A program made the position numbers and the translations under genes. The notes under the pieces were generated by a model. It worked only from the letters and a program-made list of their open reading frames with translations. It made no database searches and had not been told where the DNA came from. A DNA stretch of 64,000 nucleotides from Amycolatopsis orientalis DSM 43388 (GTDB lineage: Bacteria > Actinomycetota > Actinomycetes > Mycobacteriales > Pseudonocardiaceae). Below are positions 43,932 through 51,933 of the stretch, piece after piece (the stretch's first letter is position 1; each line of letters begins with the position of its first letter). The DNA is taken from NCBI RefSeq assembly GCF_000411975.1, contig NZ_ASXG01000196.1, positions 248,001-312,000 on the forward strand, given 5' to 3'.

Positions 43932-44368
43932 GCACCAGTGAACCAGGCTCTGCGGCAATATCGGGACGGTCCGGCACCGTCGCGAAGATCGTCGGCGACG
44001 CGGACTGCGTGCACCGGGGCGGCTACGACGTCCTGTCCACGCCCTCGGTCGTGCGGCTGCTCGAGGAGGCCGCGATGGCCGCCATCGAACCCGCCATCCG
44101 TCCAGGCCAGGACAGCGTCGGCACCACGGTCGACATCGCCCATGTACGCCCGAGCGTGCGCGGCCAGTCAGTCACCGCGCGGGCCACTGTGACCGCCGTC
44201 GACCGGCGCCGCATCTCTTTCGAGGTGGAAGTGACCGACGACGTGGAGGTCATCGCGCACGGCCGCCACGAGCGCTTCATCGTCGACGACACCGCGCTCG
44301 AGGGAAGGCTCGCCGAGAAAGCCCGCTTGGCGGAACGGACGCGCGAAGAACAAGGGACGACGGCGTGA
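43928..44368 (+). CDS. Hot-dog thioesterase, fluoroacetyl-CoA thioesterase (FlK)-like
   Basis: A 146-residue hot-dog-fold protein. The residues equivalent to the FlK catalytic set are present with identical spacing: Thr38 (LSTPSVV), Glu46 (RLLEEAA) and His72 (VDIAHVRPS). The closing segment FEVEVTDDVEVIAHGRHERFIVD is also typical of the family. It would hydrolyse an acyl-CoA that could block the pathway or release a free acid. The GTG at 43928 overlaps the preceding TGA (GTGA), and its own stop overlaps the next GTG, so it is fully coupled. A fluorinated substrate is not implied. Confidence 0.85.
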   Translation: MSTSEPGSAAISGRSGTVAKIVGDADCVHRGGYDVLSTPSVVRLLEEAAMAAIEPAIRPGQDSVGTTVDIAHVRPSVRGQSVTARATVTAVDRRRISFEVEVTDDVEVIAHGRHERFIVDDTALEGRLAEKARLAERTREEQGTTA

Positions 44369-46026
44369 GCACCCCGCCAGCATCCGCGTTGTCGTACGCC
44401 TGCGGCGTCGCCGACCGGCCGCTGCTGGGGGAGACCATCGGGGCCAACCTGCGGCGGATCGCCGACCGGCACGGGGACCGCACCGCGCTGGTCGACCTGA
44501 CCCACCACGCCCGCTACACCTTCGAGGAGCTGTGGGCCGAGACCGGGCGGGTCGCGGCCGGGCTGCACGACCGGGGCGTGCGGCGCGGCGACCGCGTCGG
44601 AGTGTGGGCGGCCAACCGGCACGAGTGGGTAGTACTGCAGTTCGCGGCGGCGCGGCTCGGCGCCGTCCTGGTCACGCTGAACCCGACCTATCAGACCGCC
44701 GAGCTCGCCTATGCCCTCGCGCAGTCGGAGACGTCGCTTCTGCTGCACGCCGCGTGGTTCAGGACGACCGACTGCCGCCAGGTCGTGGCCGACGCCCGCG
44801 AACGCTGCCCCCTGCTGCGCGAGACGATCGTGTTCGAAGAAGGCTGGACCGACCTCGACGGAGACCTTTCCGCGGTCGAACGCTGCGAGAGCGAAGTCGA
44901 CTTCGACGATCCGGTCGCGATCCAATACACCTCGGGCACTACCGGGCGGCCCAAAGGCGCCACCCTCACCCACCACAATCTGCTCAACAACGGGTACACC
45001 GTCACGTCGGCCATCGGCTTCACCGAACGCGACCGGGTGTGCGTGCCGGTGCCGCTCTTCCACTGCTTCGGGATGGTCCTCGGCACGCTCGGCGCGAGTT
45101 CGCACGGAGCCGCGCTCGTGCTGCCCGGCGGGACGTTCGACGCCCTTCGCACCCTGGAGGCCGTGGCCGCCGAGCACTGCACGGCGGTCTACGGCGTGCC
45201 CACGATGTACCTGGCCATGCTCGAACATCCGGACGTGGCCGACTTCGTCCACGACGACCTGCGCACCGGCCTGATCGGCGGTGCGCCGTGCCCGCCCGAC
45301 TTGGTGCGGCGGATCCGCACCGAGTTGCACGTGCCCGAGCTGTCGACGGTATGCGGCATGACGGAGACCTCGCCGATCTCCACCCAAACCTTGCCGAGCG
45401 ACCCCGTCCGAGCGCGCGACGGCACAGTCGGCCGGCCCGCCCCGCATGTCGAGGTCAAGATCGTGGATCCGGTGACCGGACTCACGGTGCCGGTTGGCGC
45501 CGTCGGAGAGCAATGCACCCGCGGGTACGGAGTGATGGCCGGTTACTGGGACGACGACGCCGCGACGCGCGAGTCGATCAGCCCCTCCGGCTGGATGCGG
45601 ACGGGCGACCTGGCTGTGATGGACGAGAGCGGCTACGTGACTCTCGTCGGCAGGCTCAAGGACGTCATCATCCGCGGTGGCGAGAACATCTATCCTCGCG
45701 AAATCGAAGAACTGCTGCGCGAACACCCGGCCGTCAGCGATGTATATGTCATCGGCGTGCCGCACGAGCGCTACGGCGAACAAGTGATGGCTTGGGTCCG
45801 GCTGCGCACTGGTGCGCACGCCGTGGCCGACGAGCTCGCCGAGTTCTGCTCCGGCCGCATCAGCCGTTCGAAGATTCCTTCGCTGTGGCGGTTCACCGAC
45901 GACTTTCCCGCTACGGGCAGCGGAAAAATCCAAAAGTTCCGCATGCGCGAAATCGCCGTCGCTGAACTCGGGCTCGGCGAATCCGCCTCGCCCGCGCTAC
46001 CGCATCAGCAGCCGACGTCCGTGTAG
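44365..46026 (+). CDS. AMP-dependent acyl-CoA synthetase
   Basis: A 553-residue adenylate-forming ligase. Motifs: YTSGTTGRPKGATLTHHN (ATP loop, about residue 192), VCGMTETSPIS, WMRTGDLAVMD, GRLKDVIIRGGENIYPREIEE and GSGKIQKFRMRE with the C-terminal lysine. It resembles fatty-acyl/aryl-acid ligases of the FadD/DitJ type. The GTG start at 44365 overlaps the thioesterase stop. In an operon that already makes acyl-CoA from 2-oxo acids, it may activate an imported acid brought in by the MHS transporter next door, or recapture acid freed by the thioesterase. Confidence 0.9.
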   Translation: MSTPPASALSYACGVADRPLLGETIGANLRRIADRHGDRTALVDLTHHARYTFEELWAETGRVAAGLHDRGVRRGDRVGVWAANRHEWVVLQFAAARLGAVLVTLNPTYQTAELAYALAQSETSLLLHAAWFRTTDCRQVVADARERCPLLRETIVFEEGWTDLDGDLSAVERCESEVDFDDPVAIQYTSGTTGRPKGATLTHHNLLNNGYTVTSAIGFTERDRVCVPVPLFHCFGMVLGTLGASSHGAALVLPGGTFDALRTLEAVAAEHCTAVYGVPTMYLAMLEHPDVADFVHDDLRTGLIGGAPCPPDLVRRIRTELHVPELSTVCGMTETSPISTQTLPSDPVRARDGTVGRPAPHVEVKIVDPVTGLTVPVGAVGEQCTRGYGVMAGYWDDDAATRESISPSGWMRTGDLAVMDESGYVTLVGRLKDVIIRGGENIYPREIEELLREHPAVSDVYVIGVPHERYGEQVMAWVRLRTGAHAVADELAEFCSGRISRSKIPSLWRFTDDFPATGSGKIQKFRMREIAVAELGLGESASPALPHQQPTSV

Positions 46027-46063
46027 CCCTTTGCTTCCCCGCACCTCGCCCGGAAGGAACCCC

Positions 46064-47440
46064 ATGGTCAGAACAGACGGACCGCGCGGCAATCCGATGA
46101 CAAGGATCGCCCTGGCGAGCATGATCGGAACCGTCATCGAGTTCTACGACTTCTTCGTCTACGGCACCGCCGCGGCCTTGGTGTTCAACAAGGTCTTCTT
46201 CCCGGAACTGGGCGCTGCGCGTGGCACTGCGCTCGCCTTCGCCACGTTCGGTGTCGCCTTCGTGGCCAGGCCGCTGGGGGCAGTCGTCTTCGGCCACTTC
46301 GGCGACCGCATCGGGCGCAAGCGCACGTTGGTGACCACACTGCTCATCATGGGGTTCGCCACCGTCGCGATCGGGCTCCTGCCGTCGGCGAGTTCGGTCG
46401 GGATCGCCGCACCGCTGGCGCTTGTGGTCCTGCGCGTCGCCCAGGGCGTGGCTGTCGGGGGAGAGTGGGCCGGCGCGACGTTGCTGACCGCGGAGAACGC
46501 TCCGAAGGCCAAGCGGGGCAAGTACGCGTTGTACCCGCAGCTGGGGCCGTCGGTGGCCTTCGCGTTGTCCAGCGCGACCTTCCTGGGCACCGCGTTGACG
46601 ATGAGCAACGAGGCTTTCGTCGCATGGGGCTGGCGTCTGCCGTTCCTGGGCAGCCTGCTGCTGGTGGCGCTAGGGCTCTATGTCCGGTTGAACCTCGAGG
46701 AAACCCGCGAATTCGCGACGGCCAAGGCGAAGAACTCGGTTGCCAAGATTCCGATGTTCGAAGTGGCCACCCGTCAGCCGTTGCAGGTACTCATGGCCGC
46801 CCTCACCACAACGACGGTCTTCGCGTTCTTCTACATCGGCGTCACGTATCTGACCACCTATGGCACTGCCGTGCTGCACCATCCGCGCACGACAGTGCTG
46901 GCGTTCGGGATTTTCGGCGGAATCGCCTTCGCGGTGACCACAATCCTCGGCGCAATCGCGTCGGACCGGTTCGGTCGCAGGCGGACGGTCCTTGTCGGCA
47001 ACCTGGCGTCGGCGGCGGTCGGCCTGGCCATCTTCCCGATACTCGACCTCGGGACCCCGCTGGCGTTCGTCGTCGGGCTGTGCGTGCTGCTAGGGGTCGT
47101 CGGCATCGCGTACGGCCCGGTCGGGGCCTTGCTCCCGGAACTGTTCGCCGCCCGATACCGCTACACCGGTGCTGGCCTCGCCTACAACCTCGCCGGTGTC
47201 GTCGGCGGCGCGGTTACGCCGCTGTTCGCGACGCAGCTGGTGGTTGCCTACGGGAGCACCGCCCTCGGCGGGTTCCTCTGCGGACTGGCTCTGCTCAGCA
47301 CGCTTTGCACCTTGGCGCTGCGCGACACCCGCGACCTCGACATGGCCGATGCCCCTGTCGGCTCTGGCACGGGACAGCCGGGGACCGGGGCATCGCTATC
47401 ATCACCGGGTGGCGAGTTCCAAGACGTCGGCGGGGCGTAG
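46064..47440 (+). CDS. MFS transporter, MHS type (carboxylate:H+ symporter)
   Basis: A 458-residue 12-helix carrier. It has MIGTVIEFYDFFVYGTAAAL in helix 1, RPLGAVVFGHFGDRIGRKRTL in loop 2-3 and QGVAVGGEWAGATLLTAENAP, all diagnostic for the metabolite:H+ symporter group (ShiA, KgtP, PcaT). Loop 8-9 repeats DRFGRRRTVL. It lies 37 bases after the CoA ligase with its own GGAAGGA site, in the same operon. It probably imports the organic acid that the ligase activates. The last 30 residues are hydrophilic and overlap the start of the TetR gene. Confidence 0.9.
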   Translation: MVRTDGPRGNPMTRIALASMIGTVIEFYDFFVYGTAAALVFNKVFFPELGAARGTALAFATFGVAFVARPLGAVVFGHFGDRIGRKRTLVTTLLIMGFATVAIGLLPSASSVGIAAPLALVVLRVAQGVAVGGEWAGATLLTAENAPKAKRGKYALYPQLGPSVAFALSSATFLGTALTMSNEAFVAWGWRLPFLGSLLLVALGLYVRLNLEETREFATAKAKNSVAKIPMFEVATRQPLQVLMAALTTTTVFAFFYIGVTYLTTYGTAVLHHPRTTVLAFGIFGGIAFAVTTILGAIASDRFGRRRTVLVGNLASAAVGLAIFPILDLGTPLAFVVGLCVLLGVVGIAYGPVGALLPELFAARYRYTGAGLAYNLAGVVGGAVTPLFATQLVVAYGSTALGGFLCGLALLSTLCTLALRDTRDLDMADAPVGSGTGQPGTGASLSSPGGEFQDVGGA

Positions 47441-48020
47441 CGAGGGCAAGACGGCCGTGAGTCCCGGTGCCGTCCGAGAGGCCGCGTTGACGCTGTTCGC
47501 CGAGCGGGGCTATCACGGCACCGCGCTGAGCCAGATCGCCGAGGCGCTGGGCATCCGCACGCCGAGCCTGTACAACCACATGAAGGCCAAACAGGACCTG
47601 CTGCGCGACATCATCCGGGAAACCAGCGAGCAGGTGTGGTCGGACCACGAGCAGGCGGTGCACGGGGTGGGCGACGTCGTCGAACGCTTGCGACGGTCCG
47701 TGCGCGTCTACGCCCTGCGGCACGCCACGCGCCGCCGCGAGGCGCTGATCGTGAACCGCGACGTCGCCAGTCTCGAAGAACCCGTTCATTCGGAGGTTCT
47801 CGAACTCCGTCGACGCCACGCGAACGCGATCCGGGACCTGATCGAGGAGGGGGTCGCCGCCGGCCGGTTCACGGAGGAAGACCCCACCCTGGCCGCCTTC
47901 GGCATCCTCGAGATGTGCGTGAGCATCGCCCGCTGGTTCCGCGAGGACGGCCCGCAGTCCGCCGAAGCCGTCGCCGAGACGTACAGCCGCTACGCACTCC
48001 GCATCGCCGGCCTGCACTGA
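47409..48020 (+). CDS. TetR-family transcriptional regulator
   Basis: A 203-residue protein. The DNA-binding domain reads VREAALTLFAERGYHGTALSQIAE then ALGIRTPSLYNHMKAKQDLLRDII, the style of actinomycete fatty-acid or acyl-CoA regulators (KstR2/FadR-like). The C-terminal domain is of the TetR_C_33-like type. Start is uncertain: GTG 47409 overlaps the transporter gene by 32 bases, and GTG 47457 is the other choice; neither has a strong ribosome site. It is followed by the palindrome at 48163, repeated at 49787 and (core) 61724, so it is the nearest candidate binder. Acyl-CoA is a likely effector. Confidence 0.85.
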   Translation: MASSKTSAGRSEGKTAVSPGAVREAALTLFAERGYHGTALSQIAEALGIRTPSLYNHMKAKQDLLRDIIRETSEQVWSDHEQAVHGVGDVVERLRRSVRVYALRHATRRREALIVNRDVASLEEPVHSEVLELRRRHANAIRDLIEEGVAAGRFTEEDPTLAAFGILEMCVSIARWFREDGPQSAEAVAETYSRYALRIAGLH

Positions 48021-48162
48021 GCGAGCCTGCCACCGGGCAGGGCTGAGGCCGCGAGGGTGCGGAACCCGCCTGCTGAGCCCTGGCCTTCTCGTCGCGACTG
48101 GCATCGAGTGCCCGGGCGTTCTCCTCTTGTGGGTTCGGGAAGCGCTGACTATGCTCTTGAAG

Positions 48163-48180
48163 CTAACTATCATTAGTTAG
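48163..48180. promoter_or_regulatory. Operator palindrome, copy 1
   Basis: CTAACTATCATTAGTTAG: perfect 7-base inverted repeat with a TCAT spacer, 14 bases before the CoA-ligase start. It shares 14 of 18 bases with the copy at 49787 and the core ACTATnATTAGT with the copy at 61724. Its position over the transcription or translation start suggests repression, probably by the TetR protein encoded just upstream. Confidence 0.7.
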
Positions 48181-48194
48181 TCGCAGGAGTGCTC

Positions 48195-49736
48195 ATGCTC
48201 AAAGTCGAGCTGATCCGTCCCGTGCCCCAGCTGCTCGTCGAGCAAGCCGAGCGATGGGGAGACAAGATCGCTTTCAGCGACGACCGCCGATCGGTCGGTT
48301 ACCGGGAGCTGGCCGAGCGGACCCGCAGGGTGGCGGGCCACCTCGCCGCCGCGGGGGTCGCCAGCGGCGATCGCGTGTTGATCTACCTGGACAACAGCAC
48401 TGACATCGCCGAGGCATACCTCATGACGACGAGGGCTTCGCTGGTCGGCGTTTGCGTGAACGCCGATGCCGCTCCTGCGGAGATCGAGTACATGTTCGCT
48501 GATTCCGGCGCATCGGTGATCGTCACGGACCGGGCGCACGCCGCGCACGCGCGCCAGCTGGCGGGCGTCGGGGGAGCTGTGGTCCTGGTGGTCGGATCCG
48601 GGCGGATCGACGGCGCACAGTCCTATGAGGAGCTGGCCGGAACCGAGCCCGACCGGCCGCCGCGCGACGACCTCGGCCTGGACGAGGTCGCGTGGATGCT
48701 CTACACGTCGGGCACCACCGGCCGGCCGAAAGGGGTGCTGCTGACCCAGCGAAGCTGCCTGTGGGTGGTCGCCGCCTGCTGGGCTCCGATCGCCGGACTG
48801 TCCGAAGAGGACCGGGTGCTGTGCCCGCTCCCGCTGTTCCACTCGTACGCGCTGGTCCTGTGCGTGCTGGGCGTGTTCGCCACGGGAGCGTCCGAGCACA
48901 TCATGACCAAGTTCTCGCCGCGACGGGTGCTGGAGCTGGTGGCGGCGGAGAACTTCACGATCTTGCCCGGGGTGCCGACGATGTTTCAGTACCTCGTGCA
49001 TTCCGCGCGGGAGCGCACTGTCCGCAGTGGTGGGTTGCGGTTGTGCGTTTCGGCCGGGGCGATCCTGCCCGTCGCCCTGAACTCCGAGTTCGAACAGGTT
49101 TTCGGGGTGCCGCTGATCGAGGGCTACGGGATCACCGAAACCTCGACGATGGTCACGATGAACACCGTCGAAGGCGGGCGGGTGCTGGGCTCGTGCGGAC
49201 TTCCGATGCCGGGCGTCGGCGTGCGCCTGGTGGATCCGGCGACCGGCGACGACGTGGCTGTGGGCGAGGAGGGCGAAGTCTGGGTCAGCGGACCCAACGT
49301 GATGCGTGGCTATCACAACCGTGTCGAGGCGACCGCCGAGGTGCTGCGCCACGGCTGGTACCGGACCGGGGACCTGGGGCGGCGTGATCCCAACGGGTTT
49401 CTGACCATCAGCGGCCGGACCAAGGAGCTGATCATCCGGGGCGGGGAGAACATCTACCCCGCGGAGGTCGAAGCCGTGCTCCTCAAGTCGCCGCAGGTCC
49501 GCGACGCAGCCGTGGTGGCGCGCGACCACGCCGACCTCGGCGAGGTGCCGGTGGCGTTCGTCGTCGCGGAGAATCCCGGGACGCTGGACGTCGAGGCGCT
49601 GCTGCGGGAGTGCGCTCGCGAGCTCTCCGGGTTCAAGGTGCCCGCCGAAATCGTCGAGGTCGAGGCGATTCCCCGAACGGCATCGGGGAAGATCATGCGC
49701 TTCCTGCTCCGGGAGCAGCTGCCCGCGTCCACCTGA
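48195..49736 (+). CDS. AMP-dependent acyl-CoA synthetase (aryl/furoate-type candidate)
   Basis: A 513-residue adenylate-forming ligase with YTSGTTGRPKGVLLTQ (about residue 175), GYGITETSTMV, WYRTGDLGRRD, GRTKELIIRGGENIYPAEVEAV and TASGKIMRFLLRE. The start is ATG 48195 after GCAGGAG; GTG 48189 is in frame but overlaps that ribosome site. It lies directly under the operator at 48163 and shares that operator with the CoxG-led operon starting 78 bases after its stop, so it most likely makes the acyl-CoA that the molybdenum hydroxylase of that operon oxidises. Substrate not determined. Confidence 0.88.
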   Translation: MLKVELIRPVPQLLVEQAERWGDKIAFSDDRRSVGYRELAERTRRVAGHLAAAGVASGDRVLIYLDNSTDIAEAYLMTTRASLVGVCVNADAAPAEIEYMFADSGASVIVTDRAHAAHARQLAGVGGAVVLVVGSGRIDGAQSYEELAGTEPDRPPRDDLGLDEVAWMLYTSGTTGRPKGVLLTQRSCLWVVAACWAPIAGLSEEDRVLCPLPLFHSYALVLCVLGVFATGASEHIMTKFSPRRVLELVAAENFTILPGVPTMFQYLVHSARERTVRSGGLRLCVSAGAILPVALNSEFEQVFGVPLIEGYGITETSTMVTMNTVEGGRVLGSCGLPMPGVGVRLVDPATGDDVAVGEEGEVWVSGPNVMRGYHNRVEATAEVLRHGWYRTGDLGRRDPNGFLTISGRTKELIIRGGENIYPAEVEAVLLKSPQVRDAAVVARDHADLGEVPVAFVVAENPGTLDVEALLRECARELSGFKVPAEIVEVEAIPRTASGKIMRFLLREQLPAST

Positions 49737-49786
49737 AGACCCTCGCGCGCCATTGACCCGGGCACCTTCTGCCTCTACAGTACAAA

Positions 49787-49804
49787 CTAACGTTAATTAG
49801 TAAG
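49787..49804. promoter_or_regulatory. Operator palindrome, copy 2
   Basis: CTAACGTTAATTAGTAAG, with ACTAA-N6-TTAGT as its symmetrical part (49786-49801). It matches copy 1 at 14 of 18 positions and lies 10 bases before the chosen CoxG start, where a repressor would block the long operon. Confidence 0.7.
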
Positions 49805-49813
49805 GTGGCTTCT

Positions 49814-50536
49814 GTGGAGCTTTCCCACACCTTCACCGTGAACCTGCCGGTCGACGACGCGTGGCGGGTCCTGACCGACCTGGAACGCGTCGCGCCCTGC
49901 CTGCCGGGCGCGTCGCTGCACGGCGTAGAAGGCGACGTGTACAGCGGTTCGGTGAAGATCAAGGTCGGCCCTGTCGCGGCGCGGTACAGCGGGACCGCCC
50001 GATTCGCCGAGAAGGACGCGAACGCGCACCGCGCGGTGGTTCGGGCCGAAGGCAAGGACGCGGGCGGACAGGGCAACGCCGCGGCGACGGTGACGATGCT
50101 CCTGGCCGAACAGGGCTCGGGGACCAAGGTCGACGTCCGCACCGAACTCGACCTTTCCGGTCGCGTGGCCCAGTTCGGCCGCGGAGTGATCTCCGACGTG
50201 ACCAGCAGGCTGATCGGGCAGTTCGTCCAGCGGCTGGAGGCCGAATTCGCCCCCGGCGCCGCTTCGGCCGACGCGCCGCCAGCGCCGCAAGCGGTCCATT
50301 CCGACGGCGAATCCGATGCCGACGTGCTCGACGTGTTCTCCGGCATGGGTGGTCTGATCGCCAAGCGCGCCCTCCCGGTGGCTGCCGGGCTGCTCGCCGT
50401 CCTGGCCGGGATCCTGTTGCGCCGCAACCGCAAACCCACGCGCGCCGGCTCCGCGTCGGCCGGCGCGCCTGTCGTGATCAATCTGTCGTTCCCGGCCCAG
50501 GGCACCCGGGTCTACTCCGAGGAGACCGTCCGATGA
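49814..50536 (+). CDS. CoxG-like SRPBCC protein with C-terminal membrane anchor
   Basis: A 240-residue protein. Residues 1-150 form the CoxG/SRPBCC lipid-binding-like fold: ELSHTFTVNLPVDDAWRVLTDLERVAPCLPGA at the start, GPVAARYSGTARFAEKD in the middle and RTELDLSGRVAQFGRGVI near the end. After a linker comes KRALPVAAGLLAVLAGILLRR, a membrane helix, then a polar tail. CoxG proteins attach molybdenum CO dehydrogenase-type hydroxylases to the membrane, which fits the hydroxylase genes downstream. I choose GTG 49814 (AAGGTGG before it, homology starts there); GTG 49805 is possible. Its stop overlaps the next ATG. Confidence 0.85.
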   Translation: MELSHTFTVNLPVDDAWRVLTDLERVAPCLPGASLHGVEGDVYSGSVKIKVGPVAARYSGTARFAEKDANAHRAVVRAEGKDAGGQGNAAATVTMLLAEQGSGTKVDVRTELDLSGRVAQFGRGVISDVTSRLIGQFVQRLEAEFAPGAASADAPPAPQAVHSDGESDADVLDVFSGMGGLIAKRALPVAAGLLAVLAGILLRRNRKPTRAGSASAGAPVVINLSFPAQGTRVYSEETVR

Positions 50537-51933
50537 CTGACCAGCTGATCCGTGAATCCTCGCTCTACATCGGCGGTGACTGGGTCGCCGGGCACGGCGA
50601 CGACAGCGAGGTGGAGAACCCGGCTACCGAACAGGTCACCGGCGTGGTGACTCAAGGTTCGGAGTCCGACGTCGAGGACGCGGTGGCCGCCGCCCGCACG
50701 GCCTTCCCGCGATGGTCGGCGACCTCGGTGGCGCAGCGGGCCGCCGCGCTGCGCCGCCTGCATGACGTCATCGCGGAGCGGGCCGACCTCTTCGCCGGCC
50801 TCATCACCCGGGAACAGGGTTCCCCGCCGCCGATCGCACGGAAACTGCACGTGGACGTGCCGCTCGCAGTCATCGCCCGCACCGCCGACGCGCTCGAGGA
50901 ATTCCCCTTCCGCCGGGACCTCGGCCACTCGGTGATCCTGCGCGAACCCGTGGGTGTGGTCGGCGCGATCACTCCGTGGAACCTTCCGCTGAACCAGGTG
51001 GTCGTCAAGGTCGTGCCCGCGATCGCGGCGGGTTGCCCGGTCGTGCTCAAACCGGCGGCACTGACGCCGCTGAGCGCCTTCGAGCTCGCCAGGGCCTTCG
51101 AGACCGCCGGGTTCCCGCCCGGGGTGCTCAACCTGGTTACCGGCGGTGGCCGGGTGGTCGGAGACCTCTTGTCCCGCCACCCCGGCATCGATCACGTGTC
51201 GTTCACCGGATCCACTGCGGTCGGTCGGCAGGTCGCCGCGGCCGCCGCCGAGACCGTCAAGGGCGTCACCCTGGAACTCGGCGGCAAGTCCGCGAGCGTG
51301 GTGCTCTCGGACGTGTCCGATGAGCTGCTGGCGAAGGCAGTCAAGGTGACCGTCGCGAACTGCTTCCTCAACGGCGGCCAGACCTGCACGGCGTTGTCGC
51401 GCCTCATCGTCCCGGCTTCCCGGCTGGCGCAGGCGGAAGAGCTCGCCGCGGCGGCGGCGGCGAAGTACGTGCCCGGCGAGCGGCTCGGCCCCCTCATCTC
51501 CGCGGGGCAGCGCAAGGAAGTGGAGAGTTTCCTCGAGCCGCAGGGGGCGAAGCTCGTCACCGGCGGCGGCGCGTTGCCCGAGAAGGGGTATTTCGTCGCC
51601 CCGGCGGTGTTCAGCGACGTTGACCCGTCGTCGCGGCTCGCGCAGGAAGAGATCTTCGGTCCGGTTCTGTCGATCCTGTCCGCCGAATCGGACGACCACG
51701 CGGTCGAACTGGCCAACGATTCGATCTACGGGCTGGGCGGCGCGCTGTGGATCGAAGACAAGGAACAGGCGCTCGACTGGGCCGCACGGATCCGCACCGG
51801 TCAGCTCGACGTCAACGCGGCTCCGTTCAACCCGCGCGCGCCCTTCGGCGGCTACAAGCAGTCAGGCATCGGGCGGGAGATCGGCGACTACGGCATCGAG
51901 GACGTTCTCGAGATCAAGGCGGTGCAGCTGTGA
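50533..51933 (+). CDS. NAD(P)-dependent aldehyde dehydrogenase
   Basis: A 466-residue ALDH, slightly shorter than the usual 480-500. It has VGAITPWNLPLNQVVVK, KPAALTPLSAFELA, SFTGSTAVGRQVA for cofactor binding, catalytic Glu248 (LELGGKS) and nucleophile Cys285 (NGGQTCTALSR), and closes with PRAPFGGYKQSGIGREIGDYG. It oxidises an aldehyde to its acid. The ATG at 50533 overlaps the CoxG stop and its own TGA overlaps the next GTG. With the alcohol dehydrogenase next to it, it would turn an alcohol stepwise into the acid that the CoA ligase at 48195 activates. Confidence 0.92.
   Translation: MTDQLIRESSLYIGGDWVAGHGDDSEVENPATEQVTGVVTQGSESDVEDAVAAARTAFPRWSATSVAQRAAALRRLHDVIAERADLFAGLITREQGSPPPIARKLHVDVPLAVIARTADALEEFPFRRDLGHSVILREPVGVVGAITPWNLPLNQVVVKVVPAIAAGCPVVLKPAALTPLSAFELARAFETAGFPPGVLNLVTGGGRVVGDLLSRHPGIDHVSFTGSTAVGRQVAAAAAETVKGVTLELGGKSASVVLSDVSDELLAKAVKVTVANCFLNGGQTCTALSRLIVPASRLAQAEELAAAAAAKYVPGERLGPLISAGQRKEVESFLEPQGAKLVTGGGALPEKGYFVAPAVFSDVDPSSRLAQEEIFGPVLSILSAESDDHAVELANDSIYGLGGALWIEDKEQALDWAARIRTGQLDVNAAPFNPRAPFGGYKQSGIGREIGDYGIEDVLEIKAVQL

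Noticed and set aside
44023..45933. 636-codon minus-strand frame opposite the thioesterase and CoA ligase
   Set aside because: Shadow of two coupled genes with clear motifs; product lacks similarity.
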